Assembly: GCF_913058315.1 (NCBI RefSeq)
Contig: NZ_CAJXQY010000002.1
Location: 23,956-87,955, forward strand
Direction of reading: 5' to 3'
From: an uncultured Alteromonas sp.
Lineage (GTDB): Bacteria > Pseudomonadota > Gammaproteobacteria > Enterobacterales > Alteromonadaceae
Length of the DNA stretch: 64,000 nucleotides
Positions 10,171 through 19,723 of the stretch are shown one piece after another. Each line of letters starts with the position of its first letter. The stretch's first letter is position 1. The position numbers and the translations under genes were made by a program. The notes under the pieces were generated by a model. It was not told the origin of the DNA. It was given only the letters and a program-made list of their open reading frames with translations, and searched no databases.

Positions 10171-11436
10171 TTATCTGGACTCGTCATTGTCCAGTTCAAA
10201 CACCCGACTCAGCCACTTTGTGGTGTGCTGATCAACCTGCGTTGACGCATCCCGCAATGCACGGGTAGGTGCATGTAATAAGTTATTGGTTAACTTGTAA
10301 GCCAGCTCTTCAACTACCGTCTCGGCCGCTTTGCCTTCCTGCAGTTGTTTTAATGCTTTGTCGACCAGTTCCTGACGCTGCAGATTGCCGCGATCGCGGT
10401 ATTGTTTAACCAAATCCACCGTTTGCCGGGACTGTTGCCACTGTAGGTAGCTAATGACCTGCTGCTGGATAATTTTAACAGCTTCTTCAGCGGCCTGCTC
10501 ACGGGAAGCCATATTTTGTTGCACAATGTGCTGCAAGTCATCCACAGTGTACAGGTAGGCGTCGCCTAATTCGTTGACCTGGGCTTCAATATCCCTGGGC
10601 ACGGCCAGGTCAACCATAAACATCGGCAGGTTACGGCGCTGTTTAAGCGCATCCTCTACCATCCCCTTACCAATTAGCGGCAGCTGACTAGCGGTTGAAC
10701 TGATCACAATATCAAATTTGTGCAATGTTTCCGGTAGCTGACTCAGGGTCATAACCTCAGCACCCAGCGTGCCTGCAAGGTTCTCCGCACGGGCCCGGGT
10801 GCGATTCGCAACGGCCAGTTTCTGAACGCCCTGTTCTTTGAGGTGCTGGGCAACCAGTTCAATGGTTTCTCCGGCACCCACCAATAATACTGAGCGCTCA
10901 GGTAAACGAGCGAAAATGTGTTTTGCCAGTTGCACCGCGGCAAAAGCCACCGAGACCGCATTCGCACCAATCTCGGTTTCGGTTCTAACCCGCTTGGCTA
11001 CGGCAAAGGTATGCTGAAACAATTTATCAAACTGGGTATTCACCATGCCAGAGTGCTTGGCATTATTGTAAGCCTGTTTAATTTGGCCCAGAATTTGCGG
11101 TTCACCAAGAACCAGTGAGTCCAGCCCACTGGCCACTTTCATCACATGTTCAATGGCGGCAGCCTGTTCATAAATGTAGGCATTAGCACTTAACTGGCTG
11201 GCATCAACATTATGAAAATCTGCTAGCCATTCAATGAGTTGGTCGGCACAGCTCGATTCGGAAGACACATAAACTTCGGTGCGATTACAGGTAGACACAA
11301 TCACCGACTCTTCAACGCCATTCAGGTGGTTTAATGACGACAACGCCTCAACCAGCGAATCCGGTGTGAACGCTACTTTTTCGCGCAACTCAACCGGAGC
11401 AGTTTTGTGGTTAATTCCGAGGGCAATCAGGGTCAT
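10171..11436 (-). CDS. hemA: glutamyl-tRNA reductase
   Basis: First committed enzyme of the C5 tetrapyrrole pathway; reduces glutamyl-tRNA(Glu) to glutamate-1-semialdehyde with NADPH. 421 aa. The nucleophile is Cys50 (IVSTCNRTEVYV), with GINHKTAPVELREK near the N-terminus and the NADPH fold starting VLLVGAGE. A C-terminal dimerisation domain (about 310-421) completes it. As leader of the minus-strand operon its promoter lies in the 113-bp gap shared with divergent lolB. Confidence 0.97.
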   Translation of the reverse strand: MTLIALGINHKTAPVELREKVAFTPDSLVEALSSLNHLNGVEESVIVSTCNRTEVYVSSESSCADQLIEWLADFHNVDASQLSANAYIYEQAAAIEHVMKVASGLDSLVLGEPQILGQIKQAYNNAKHSGMVNTQFDKLFQHTFAVAKRVRTETEIGANAVSVAFAAVQLAKHIFARLPERSVLLVGAGETIELVAQHLKEQGVQKLAVANRTRARAENLAGTLGAEVMTLSQLPETLHKFDIVISSTASQLPLIGKGMVEDALKQRRNLPMFMVDLAVPRDIEAQVNELGDAYLYTVDDLQHIVQQNMASREQAAEEAVKIIQQQVISYLQWQQSRQTVDLVKQYRDRGNLQRQELVDKALKQLQEGKAAETVVEELAYKLTNNLLHAPTRALRDASTQVDQHTTKWLSRVFELDNDESR

Positions 11437-11500
11437 GGGGTTCGTTTACGGCTACAATGGAGCGGCATTGTACGAAAAAGCCAAAATGATTGAAAGTGTC

Positions 11501-11522
11501 GATAGTTCTATGTTCAACTATC
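11501..11522. promoter_or_regulatory. inverted repeat in the hemA/lolB divergent gap
   Basis: GATAGTT (11501-11507) and AACTATC (11516-11522) form a 7-bp inverted repeat with an 8-base spacer, 28 bases before the lolB start. Possible operator; no regulator can be named. Confidence 0.3.
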
Positions 11523-11549
11523 AACCCGATAGATTTTATAGGTTAGCCC

Positions 11550-12152
11550 GTGTTTCGTCAGGTATTTATCTTTCTGTTTGTAATCCTTCTCAGTGCCTGT
11601 GCAACACGTCCGCAGGCCCCTCAGGGGCAGATTAACTTACCGGCTCAGCTGATCAAGCTTGACGCCATTAAGCATTGGAATATTAATGGTAAGCTGGCTT
11701 TAAAAGAGCCGGAAAAATCGGTCAGTGCCACACTTCGCTGGCAGGTGACGGACCCCTTATTTACCTTCAGACTCAGTAACTTTTTAGGTGTTACCCTGGT
11801 CGATATGCAACAAAGCGAGGATGGGGCACGGCTGGAGGCTGACGATGAAATATACACCGATCCTTCGGCGACCGCCCTGCTCTACCAGACCACCGGCTGG
11901 GACATTCCACTAGAGCAGTTATTAAGCTGGGTGAAAGGCGTGCCCCGGGCCGGCGATAATTATACCCTGAACGAAAACGGCCTGTTAAAACAGCTCAAGC
12001 CTGGCTGTCGCCAGTGCGCCGGCTGGCAGGTAGACTATGCGCAGTACGGGCAGGTAGATGACGTTTTCCTGCCTCACAATATAAAACTGACCAATACGGC
12101 TCAGCCTGAACAGTGGATAAAAATAAGAATCTCGCAATGGACACTCAATTAA
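11550..12152 (+). CDS. lolB: outer-membrane lipoprotein insertion protein LolB
   Basis: Outer-membrane receptor that takes lipoproteins from LolA and inserts them in the outer membrane. 200 aa from a GTG start. The signal peptide ends in lipobox LLSAC (Cys17 or thereabouts). KHWNINGKLALK, LSNFLGVTLVDMQ and the LLSWVKGVP segment match LolB. The divergent hemA and overlapping ispE place it exactly as in Escherichia and Pseudomonas. Confidence 0.95.
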   Translation: MFRQVFIFLFVILLSACATRPQAPQGQINLPAQLIKLDAIKHWNINGKLALKEPEKSVSATLRWQVTDPLFTFRLSNFLGVTLVDMQQSEDGARLEADDEIYTDPSATALLYQTTGWDIPLEQLLSWVKGVPRAGDNYTLNENGLLKQLKPGCRQCAGWQVDYAQYGQVDDVFLPHNIKLTNTAQPEQWIKIRISQWTLN

Positions 12153-12994
12153 GTCGCGACTGGTGGCCGAGCCCGGCCAAACTCAATTTGTTTTTACATA
12201 TCCTGGGCCGCAACGAAAAAGGTTATCACCTGCTGCAAACCCTTTTCCAAATGCTCGATGTGGGTGACGCACTGGCGTTTGAAGCCAATCACACCGGCAT
12301 CATCAGGCTGGCAACCCCCATTTCCGGGGTTAATACTGAAGATAACTTAATTTACCGTGCCGCCAGGTTGTTGCAAAACCATACCAACACATCCCAAGGG
12401 TGCGACATTTACATTGAAAAACAATTACCTATGGGTGGTGGCATTGGCGGAGGCTCGTCTAACGCCGCGACCACTTTGGTGGCTCTGAATCATATTTGGC
12501 AGTGTGGTCTGTCCACTGAGGCTTTGGCTGCACTGGGTCTGGAACTGGGTGCAGATGTACCGATTTTTGTACACGGGAAAACGGCTTTCGCCGCGGGTGT
12601 AGGCGAACAGATACATCCTGTCAGCCTCGATGACAGCTGGTATCTGGTGGTGTTCCCCGGGGTGAATATAAGCACTGCAGAGGTGTTTTCACATCCAGAT
12701 TTACCGCGCGATACCCCACCTATTGACTGGCAGCATTATACTTTTGATGCAACGCAAAATGATTGTCAGAAAATTGTCTGTAAAAGCCAACCGGAAGTTG
12801 CAAAATTATTACAGTGGTTGTTACACTACGCACCGTCGAGGATGACAGGCACAGGCGCGTGCGTATTTGCTACATTTAGTGACCCGGATCAGGCAAAGGC
12901 AGTGCAGCAAGCGCTTCCTGAAAACTGGTACGGATTCGTTGCCAAAGGCGTAAATACCTCACCGCTTCAATTAAAATTACAACAGGTGTCCTGA
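12137..12994 (+). CDS. ispE: 4-diphosphocytidyl-2-C-methyl-D-erythritol kinase
   Basis: GHMP-family kinase of the non-mevalonate isoprenoid pathway. 285 aa from the ATG at 12137, which overlaps the end of lolB by 16 bases; an earlier in-frame start deeper in lolB is less likely because family alignment starts at the WPSPAKLNLFLHILGR segment. The ATP loop PMGGGIGGGSSNA is at about 99-110, with Asp in LGADVPIF as catalytic acid. It is followed 20 bases later by tRNA-Gln and then prs. Confidence 0.97.
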   Translation: MDTQLSRDWWPSPAKLNLFLHILGRNEKGYHLLQTLFQMLDVGDALAFEANHTGIIRLATPISGVNTEDNLIYRAARLLQNHTNTSQGCDIYIEKQLPMGGGIGGGSSNAATTLVALNHIWQCGLSTEALAALGLELGADVPIFVHGKTAFAAGVGEQIHPVSLDDSWYLVVFPGVNISTAEVFSHPDLPRDTPPIDWQHYTFDATQNDCQKIVCKSQPEVAKLLQWLLHYAPSRMTGTGACVFATFSDPDQAKAVQQALPENWYGFVAKGVNTSPLQLKLQQVS

Positions 12995-13014
12995 GCCAGA
13001 ACGACTAACATTGA

Positions 13015-13090
13015 TGGGGTATAGCCAAGTTGGTAAGGCAGCGGGTTTTGATCCCGCCATCCGTAGGTTCGAGTCCTGCTACCCCAGCCA
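13015..13090 (+). tRNA. tRNA-Gln (TTG), copy 1
   Basis: 76-nt cloverleaf with encoded CCA: acceptor TGGGGTA/TACCCCA, discriminator G, anticodon stem GCGGG/CCCGC around loop TTTTGAT (anticodon TTG at 13048-13050) and T-loop GGTTCGAGTCC. It lies between ispE and prs, so it is probably processed from their transcript. It is identical to the copy at 21893-21968. Confidence 0.97.
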
Positions 13091-13122
13091 CCTCCTACTT
13101 AAAATGCACTGAGGAAACACTT

Positions 13123-14070
13123 GTGCCAGACATGAAGCTCTTTGCAGGTAACGCTGTTCCTGAACTAGCCCAGAAAGTTGCCAATCGCCTCTATACCAAA
13201 CTTGGAAATGCCACAGTTGGCCGTTTTAGCGACGGCGAGATAGCAGTAGAAATTCATGAAAACGTCCGTGGTTCGGACGTTTTTATTATCCAGTCTACCT
13301 GTGCACCTACCAATGATAACCTGATGGAGCTTATTGTGATGATTGACGCCCTGCGTCGTGCATCAGCTGGCCGAATCACTGCGGTTATTCCTTACTTTGG
13401 TTATGCGCGCCAGGATCGCCGGGTGCGTTCGGCCCGGGTGCCGATTACGGCCAAAGTGGTTGCTGACTTTCTGTCTAACGTAGGCGTTGACCGCGTATTA
13501 ACCATCGACCTGCACGCCGAGCAAATCCAGGGGTTCTTTGACGTACCGGTAGACAACGCGTTCGGAACACCAATCCTGTTAAACGATATGTTTCAGCGTG
13601 ATTTCGTTGAGCCCATCGTGGTTTCGCCAGATATTGGCGGTGTAGTGCGAGCTCGCGCTACAGCTAAACTCCTTAACGATACCGATCTGGCTATTATCGA
13701 TAAACGCCGTCCGAAAGCTAACGTAGCCCAGGTAATGAACATTATCGGTGACGTTAAGGATCGCGACTGTATTATCGTTGATGACATGATCGACACCGGC
13801 GGTACCCTGGCGAAAGCGGCGGAAGCCCTGAAAGCCCATGGTGCACGTAAGGTTTATGCCTATGCTACCCACGCTATTTTCTCGGGCAACGCAGCCAACA
13901 ACCTTAAAGAGTCTGTGATTGATGAGATTATTGTTACTGACAGTATTCCATTGAGCACTGACATGGCGGCGATTGGTAAAGTCAAACAACTTACGCTGTC
14001 TGAGATGCTCGCTGAAACAATCCGTCGTATCAGCAATGAAGAGTCAATTTCTGCAATGTTTGAATACTAA
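13123..14070 (+). CDS. prs: ribose-phosphate pyrophosphokinase (PRPP synthetase)
   Basis: Makes PRPP from ribose 5-phosphate and ATP for nucleotide, His, Trp and NAD synthesis. 315 aa from the GTG at 13123, giving [11 protein letters not shown] as in Escherichia; GAGGAA lies 6 bases upstream. An in-frame reading that extends into the tRNA is rejected. Motifs are [25 protein letters not shown] and the PRPP loop [11 protein letters not shown]. The C-terminus [15 protein letters not shown] is family-typical. Confidence 0.98.
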   Translation: MPDMKLFAGNAVPELAQKVANRLYTKLGNATVGRFSDGEIAVEIHENVRGSDVFIIQSTCAPTNDNLMELIVMIDALRRASAGRITAVIPYFGYARQDRRVRSARVPITAKVVADFLSNVGVDRVLTIDLHAEQIQGFFDVPVDNAFGTPILLNDMFQRDFVEPIVVSPDIGGVVRARATAKLLNDTDLAIIDKRRPKANVAQVMNIIGDVKDRDCIIVDDMIDTGGTLAKAAEALKAHGARKVYAYATHAIFSGNAANNLKESVIDEIIVTDSIPLSTDMAAIGKVKQLTLSEMLAETIRRISNEESISAMFEY

Positions 14071-14089
14071 GCACTGATAATTCGTTTTC

Positions 14090-14115
14090 AAAAGCCAGCA
14101 TTGCTGGCTTTTTTA
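14090..14115 (+). terminator. terminator after prs
   Basis: AAAGCCAGC (14091-14099), loop ATT, GCTGGCTTT (14103-14111) and a T run: a classical intrinsic terminator 20 bases after the prs stop. Confidence 0.9.
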
Positions 14116-14171
14116 TTGCCTGCCTGTTGCGCTGTTCAGGCAAATCAGTGAGCTGTTGCTATAGTTAAAGA

Positions 14172-16133
14172 ATGATGGTGAACCGGCCTCTTCTTTTCAT
14201 GACATCCTTTCGCGCACAGGTAAGTATCTTTCTGTTTTGTCTGATGCTTTCTCCCTGTATTGGTGCCGAAAACAGCCCGGTTTCCGACCAGCCCCAACAC
14301 GTTAATACCTTAACAGCCGATACTGACCACGTGCATTTAAACGAAGGTATGTATTACTTCGAAGCTTTCAGTAAAATGTCCCTCAAACAAATTCGGGGAT
14401 TACCCGATAAGGACTGGCAGTTTCATCACAGTTCATCGCTTTTTTTAGGTTCTGGCCAGTCTTATATCTGGGTTAATATCCCGCTGCAAAGAATGCCGGG
14501 AGCGCCATCATCGTGGGTAATGACGCTTGACTGGCCGCTGGTGAAATCCATCGAATGGTTTCACTACAATGAATCCGCTAACGCAGTCATAGCATCAGGC
14601 CAGTTTACGGACTGGCAAATTCCGCCTGATTCTGCCGATGAGTTCCCCTTTGCGATAACCCTGTCACTGAGAAGCGATAGCGTTAACATCCTGTACCTGC
14701 GGATGCTACCGTCAGAAAAAGCGTTGCTGCCGGTAACCCTGTGGCCAGAGGAAAGCTTTAGCGACCACCAGTTGCAGCGAAACTGGTATCTCGGGTTATT
14801 TTACGGCGTGTTGTTTGCCATGTTTGGCTACAATTTATCGCTTTTTCTATTCCTGCGTCACAAAGCGTTTGCCGCCTACTGTTTTTATGTCGCTACCATG
14901 GCGGCTTATACCCTGATAATGAATGGTGCCGGGGTCGCCTGGCTATGGTCAGACTATCCGGCATTTCTTGCCTACGCATACCGGCTTCTTGTGCCACTTG
15001 GCTTTTTTGCAGCATTAATGTTCATCCGGCAGTTTCTGCTGCTTAAACACCGTGGTGTGTTTCTTAATCTAAGCAGTCAGATTGTCTGCTATCTGTGGCT
15101 GGCAATACTGCTACTGGCGCCGGTTGTCCCCGCGGCGATAGTCATTCCCATAATCGATATATTCGGGCTTATAAACTGTTTGTTTGCCATTGGTGTGTCT
15201 GGCTATCTGTGGATGAAAGGCGACAAATCAGCCAAGTACCTCACACTGTCCTGGTCGGTACTTATCGCCAGCACAGTCATCTTAATACTCGGTCTCAATA
15301 ATGTTATTCCCTACGTTATCGAACTGCATTATTTACAAAATATAGGCGTGACTATTGAAGCCCTGTTGCTGTCTATGGCCCTGGCCGAGCGCATAAACCG
15401 GGATCGCAAGATGCGTTCTGAAGCACAGAATATCGCCTTGCAAATGTCCAATGAAGCAGCCAAAGCCAAAGAAAGTGAAGTTGCGGCTCAGCAGCGTCTG
15501 CTCGGTATCGAACGGCGAGTCAAAGAAGAACTGTCACTGAAAGTCAACGAGCAGACCAGAGAATTGAAAGTTGCCATGCAGAAGTTGCAGATCATGAACA
15601 AGGAGTTGGAGCGCTTGAGCTTAACTGATCCCTTAACCGGCCTTGCCAACCGGCGCTACTTTGACAAGCGGTTTAGTGAAGAAATCCAGCGCGCCAGACG
15701 TAACCAGTCTCTTATCGGTGTGCTGATGCTGGATATCGATCACTTCAAACAGATCAATGACACACTGGGCCATCAGGCAGGCGACCATGTCATTCAGTCT
15801 CTTTCAGCACTGATCCAGCGCGTCAGTGGCCGCGCCAGCGATCTCCCGGCCCGTATAGGTGGTGAAGAATTTTGCCTGCTGGTTTGTAATGAATCAAAAG
15901 GCCGTATCGCCACTCTTGCCGAATCGTTACGAGAGAGTGCCGCCTCAGTACCGGTTAAATACCGCAACGAGATAATTAGCTACACCATAAGTGTGGGTGT
16001 ATGCAGTGTAATCCCAACGACCAGCACCAACCCTTCTGCACTTTTAAAATTAGCCGATGACGCCCTTTACCAGGCAAAAAAGGAAGGTCGTAACCGGGTA
16101 GTGATTGCCAGTGACCAAGCCATCGACAGCTAA
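14172..16133 (+). CDS. 7TM-DISM sensor diguanylate cyclase
   Basis: 653-aa membrane protein. Order: signal/TM segment (about 15-33), a periplasmic 7TMR-DISMED2-type domain (about 45-190), seven transmembrane helices (about 205-410), a coiled coil (about 420-480) and a C-terminal GGDEF domain. The catalytic motif is G563-G-E-E-F (functional variant), with the inhibitory RxxD I-site nine residues earlier (R554-A-S-D557), so it should make cyclic di-GMP under product inhibition. The ligand of the periplasmic domain is unknown. It is the first gene interrupting the prs to rplY order. Confidence 0.93.
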   Translation: MMVNRPLLFMTSFRAQVSIFLFCLMLSPCIGAENSPVSDQPQHVNTLTADTDHVHLNEGMYYFEAFSKMSLKQIRGLPDKDWQFHHSSSLFLGSGQSYIWVNIPLQRMPGAPSSWVMTLDWPLVKSIEWFHYNESANAVIASGQFTDWQIPPDSADEFPFAITLSLRSDSVNILYLRMLPSEKALLPVTLWPEESFSDHQLQRNWYLGLFYGVLFAMFGYNLSLFLFLRHKAFAAYCFYVATMAAYTLIMNGAGVAWLWSDYPAFLAYAYRLLVPLGFFAALMFIRQFLLLKHRGVFLNLSSQIVCYLWLAILLLAPVVPAAIVIPIIDIFGLINCLFAIGVSGYLWMKGDKSAKYLTLSWSVLIASTVILILGLNNVIPYVIELHYLQNIGVTIEALLLSMALAERINRDRKMRSEAQNIALQMSNEAAKAKESEVAAQQRLLGIERRVKEELSLKVNEQTRELKVAMQKLQIMNKELERLSLTDPLTGLANRRYFDKRFSEEIQRARRNQSLIGVLMLDIDHFKQINDTLGHQAGDHVIQSLSALIQRVSGRASDLPARIGGEEFCLLVCNESKGRIATLAESLRESAASVPVKYRNEIISYTISVGVCSVIPTTSTNPSALLKLADDALYQAKKEGRNRVVIASDQAIDS

Positions 16134-16197
16134 GTTGCGCAGTGGCTGATAAACCGCTAATGTAGTTTCATATTTTCGCTACACCAGAGACCTTCGT

Positions 16198-17256
16198 TTG
16201 CTGCCCCAGTCCATCGCCTTATTCTGGCCACTGTTAGTCAGTCTGGTATTAGTCACGCTTTTTCTCTCCCTGTTAAACTGGCTGTTATTAAAACGCCACT
16301 CACATCTGAGCGGTGAAAAAAAGCTCCCCCGACAACTCACCCTGCTGGTTGCTAACATTGTAGGCGTTATTGCTATCGTCCTGACCCTGCCGGTCAGTGA
16401 AGCAATTCAAAACCAAATCCTCGCTCTGATCGGTATTTTACTCTCGGGTATGGTGGCTTTCTCTTCTACATCCATTATGACCAATGTCATGGCCGGCTTA
16501 GTCTTACGCTTCAATAAGCCCTTCCGGATTGGGGATTTTGTCAGGGTAAATGGCTTCTTTGGCCGGGTGGCTGAGATGGGACTGCTGGACACCGAAATTC
16601 AAACCGAAACCCGGGAGCTAATTTCATTTGCGAATTCAACCCTCGTTAACAGCCCGTTGACGGTGGTGCGTTCCTCAGGGGCTATTATCTCGGTTGAACT
16701 GAGCCTGGGTTACGAAATACACCATGCTAAAGTAGAGAAACACTTACTGGTGGCGGCCGCAGAATGCGGCCTCGAAGACAGCTTTGTGCAAGTCATTGCG
16801 TTAGGGGATTTTTCGGTTTCTTATCGTATTGCCGGCTTGCTCACCGATGTTAAAAGTATGCTTAGCGCGCGCTCAAAGTTACATAAAGCGGTGCTCGACA
16901 GTCTGCATCAGGCAGGAATTGAAATAGTCTCTCCGGCCTTTACCAATACCCGGCCCCAGGAGCCGGGCAACGTTATGATCCCTACGGCACCCAAAAAAGC
17001 AAAAACCCCGGAGCCGGAGCAAAGCCGCCCTGAAGCGGTTATTTTTGATAAGGCTGAAGAAGCCGAAGCCGTACAGCAAGACCGGGTTGCGCTGGAATCG
17101 CAAATTACAGCGCTGCAGGCCGCCATAAAAGAGGCCGACAGCGAAGAAAAATCACTGCTAAAAGAGCAATTGGATTTTACCAGGGCAAAGCTCGACGAAT
17201 TAAATACAACGGTGGCTAAAGAAGAAGGCAGTGCAACACCGCCTTCATCCCGTTAG
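16198..17256 (+). CDS. small-conductance mechanosensitive channel, MscS family
   Basis: 352 aa from a TTG start (AGAG about 9 bases upstream). Three membrane helices lie at about 8-30, 47-66 and 74-104; the third is the pore helix (GILLSGMVAFSSTSIMTNVM). The MscS beta domain follows (KPFRIGDFVRVNGFFGRVAEMG, then the NSTLVNSP signature). The C-terminus (about 265-352) is an added Glu/Lys/Ala-rich coiled coil, not part of core MscS. Expected to sit in the inner membrane as an osmotic release valve. Confidence 0.9.
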   Translation: MLPQSIALFWPLLVSLVLVTLFLSLLNWLLLKRHSHLSGEKKLPRQLTLLVANIVGVIAIVLTLPVSEAIQNQILALIGILLSGMVAFSSTSIMTNVMAGLVLRFNKPFRIGDFVRVNGFFGRVAEMGLLDTEIQTETRELISFANSTLVNSPLTVVRSSGAIISVELSLGYEIHHAKVEKHLLVAAAECGLEDSFVQVIALGDFSVSYRIAGLLTDVKSMLSARSKLHKAVLDSLHQAGIEIVSPAFTNTRPQEPGNVMIPTAPKKAKTPEPEQSRPEAVIFDKAEEAEAVQQDRVALESQITALQAAIKEADSEEKSLLKEQLDFTRAKLDELNTTVAKEEGSATPPSSR

Positions 17257-17257
17257 G

Positions 17258-18270
17258 CTATTGGTTGAATAAAGGAATGAAAGCCGCCTTAAAACGTGTC
17301 CAGTCTTCAAACTGCGGCATATGCCCTAATCCATCGAGTTCGATGAGCGTGCCTTTTTGTAGCGTATCGGCAACTTTTTTACCCAGCACCTGATACTGCC
17401 CAAGCTTATAAGTCACACCGGGTTTCTTAAACGCTCTGCCCGGACCGGTTCGGTCCCGGGTGCCAATGATCAGGGTTAATGGCACCGTTAGCTGGGGTAG
17501 ATCATTCACAATGGGTTCGCTGAATATGGGGTTATAAGTTAACGCATTATTCATCGCAACACGTGGGTAGTCAGGGTGTTTCAACTGGCCGATATGCGGT
17601 TCAAGCAACTCCTGATAGGCTGGCCGCCATTTACCGTCATAGTAGTTTTTCTGCTGATAACGGCGAAGACTCTCTGGTGTTTTTTTAAGTTCATTGGCCA
17701 GAAACACCTGCGGGTCCTGGTAATCTACCCATTTAAGATAGTCTTCCAGTCCGATGGGGTTAATTAAAATAACTCGTGCAGTTTATCTTTTACATACTTA
17801 GCGAATTTTACCGCCAGCATACCGCCCATGGAGTGACCAACAATTATCGCCTGCTCAACCTCAATGTGCTCCAGCAGTTGCCTGGTGTTATTAGCCAGAC
17901 CCGCAAACGAATACTGGTAGTGTTCAGGTTTGCTGGATTTACCAAACCCTATCTGATCCGGCACAATCACCCGGTATGACCTGGCCACTAATTCACGGGC
18001 CACGCGCTCCCAGTAAAAACCAGCAAAATTTTTGCCATGCAGCAACACTACGGTTCCTGTCACTTTTTGTGGTTTTATATCCATATAAGCCATCGACAGA
18101 GTTTGTCCCTGGCTGGTAAAAGAGAATCTGGCAACGTCAAAGGGGTATTCGAAATTATCGAGCGTCGCATTATAAGGCGCTATATCGTCACTTTGCTGCG
18201 CGGCACTCAGCGGCGAAATAACACTTAGAAAGCAGATAAAGCCAGCCATAAACTTATGAAAATAGTGCAT
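17258..18270 (-). pseudogene. secreted alpha/beta hydrolase split by a one-base frameshift
   Basis: The 5' part starts at the ATG at 18270 (AAGGA 7-8 bases upstream), with a signal peptide (MHYFHKFMAGFICFLSVISPLSA), the LLHGKNFAGFYWE oxyanion region and nucleophile GHSMGG. It ends at a stop at 17764. The 3' part, ending at 17258, keeps GTRDRTG (acid) and LDGLGHMPQ (His). In the +1 frame the sequence between them reads RVILINPIGLEDYLKWVDYQ, family-typical, so the reading frame changes near 17782-17784. Restoring one A in the A run (GATAAA to GATAAAA) rejoins one 330-aa hydrolase. Either a recent pseudogene or a sequencing error; all catalytic residues survive. Confidence 0.85.
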
Positions 18271-18531
18271 CCAGTCTTCCTTAATTATGTCTGACATTGG
18301 CAATAGCATTACGTGGCAGATGAACCTGACCAGCAATCCCCTGCTCACTAACGCTGAGTGTTAAGTTCTGACATACTGCCTTTTAGCAGAGCCAGGCGTC
18401 TGCCGTGTGCTGTGGGTTTAACAGGGTCAGCCGCACCTTTTCGCTCCCCTTTGGGTAATTCATTGCCCGTTCAGGCTAAGCCCTGCATACTGTAATTTTG
18501 AGGCACTAACGAAACTAACAGGTAATCAAAA

Positions 18532-18924
18532 ATGCGAACCTTAAGTGCAGTACTTTTAATCATTGCCATGGCAGGCGGGCTTTCGGCCTGTGCTGACAGT
18601 AAGGAGTCATCGCCAGTGAACAAAGAAAATGCCATGAGTTCGGCTCAGGCCACTACGGTTTTTACCGGTACTATTGTGTATAAACAGTTTGAAGGTGGTT
18701 TTTTTGCGCTGCTGACCAACGATAATCAGCGTTATACCCTGCGACATTTGCCCACCGCCTATCGCCTTGACGGCCTGGTGGTTGAAATCAACGGCAGTGT
18801 CAATAAAGACATCATTACCACCACCCAGTTTGGCGAATTACTCGAAGTCGATACGGTGAAAATACTCGATGACAGCCATGCCTCGCCACCGAAGACAGGC
18901 CCGCGTAAATTAAAATCCCTTTGA
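18532..18924 (+). CDS. hypothetical lipoprotein with an OB-fold-like domain
   Basis: 130 aa. Signal peptide with lipobox LSAC (Cys20), then a Ser/Asn-rich linker and a compact beta-rich domain (about 42-115: GTIVYKQFEGGFFALLTNDNQRY, RLDGLVVEINGSV, VDTVKIL) whose strand pattern suggests a small OB-like barrel. No function is known to me. AGGTAAT precedes the ATG. It is a lone gene between the broken hydrolase and rplY. Confidence 0.75.
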   Translation: MRTLSAVLLIIAMAGGLSACADSKESSPVNKENAMSSAQATTVFTGTIVYKQFEGGFFALLTNDNQRYTLRHLPTAYRLDGLVVEINGSVNKDIITTTQFGELLEVDTVKILDDSHASPPKTGPRKLKSL

Positions 18925-19082
18925 GGTTTGTATCTTCTGGCATCGGGTGGTAGAATTCGCCGCCTTTTAATTTAGGGCAAGGTAATTATTTTACGCTTTT
19001 AACGGCTGAATTACCTTTTCATGGCAGATTTTGGTCGCAAAAATCTGTGAACAATCATTTTTTATTATTTTGGAGACATCTG

Positions 19083-19718
19083 ATGTCTGATGCGATTTTT
19101 AATCTGGATGCAGAAGTCCGTACTGACCTGGGGAAAGGTGCGAGCCGCCGCCTTCGTCATGCTGACAAAGTACCTGCGATCCTTTACGGTGGCGAAGAAG
19201 CGCCAGTATCTTTAACTCTTGACCACAACAAAGTAATCAACGCTGCTGATTTTGAAGCGTTTTACTCACATGTTCTGAAACTGAACATCGATGGTAAGCA
19301 AGTTGAAGCTCTGCTGAAAGACGTACAACGTCACCCGTTCAAGCCTAAGATTACTCACCTGGATTTCCAACGTGTAATCGCTGGTCAGGACGTACACACT
19401 TCTGTTCCAATTCACTTCATCAACGAAGAACAGTGCCAGGCCGTTAAAGACGGAGGTATTGCTGAACACCACGTAAACGAAGTTGAAATCACTTGTCTGC
19501 CTAAAGACCTGCCTGAGTTCATCGAAGTAGACATGGCTAACGTTGAAATGGATCAAACCCTGCACCTGTCAGATCTGACTCTGCCAGCAGGCGTTTCTTC
19601 TGTAGAACTGGCTAAAGAAGACGAAGCACACAACCTTGCTGTGGTAACTATCAAGCCAGCGCCAAAAGCGCCAGCCGCTGACGAAGCAGAAGGTGAAGAA
19701 GACGCTACTGAGGAATAA
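19083..19718 (+). CDS. rplY: 50S ribosomal protein L25, long form (TL5/CTC)
   Basis: Binds 5S rRNA in the large subunit. 211 aa from the ATG at 19083 (TTGGAG upstream), so this is the two-domain CTC/TL5 form: an L25 domain (about 5-92: [21 protein letters not shown]) plus a C-terminal beta domain (about 100-190) and an acidic tail ([11 protein letters not shown]). Escherichia has only the 94-aa domain. It is followed 5 bases later by pth. Confidence 0.96.
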   Translation: MSDAIFNLDAEVRTDLGKGASRRLRHADKVPAILYGGEEAPVSLTLDHNKVINAADFEAFYSHVLKLNIDGKQVEALLKDVQRHPFKPKITHLDFQRVIAGQDVHTSVPIHFINEEQCQAVKDGGIAEHHVNEVEITCLPKDLPEFIEVDMANVEMDQTLHLSDLTLPAGVSSVELAKEDEAHNLAVVTIKPAPKAPAADEAEGEEDATEE

Positions 19719-19723
19719 TTCCC

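Noticed and set aside
13030..13122. An extended start for prs inside tRNA-Gln
   Set aside because: The GTG at 13123 with GAGGAA gives the family N-terminus [11 protein letters not shown]; the tRNA explains the upstream DNA.
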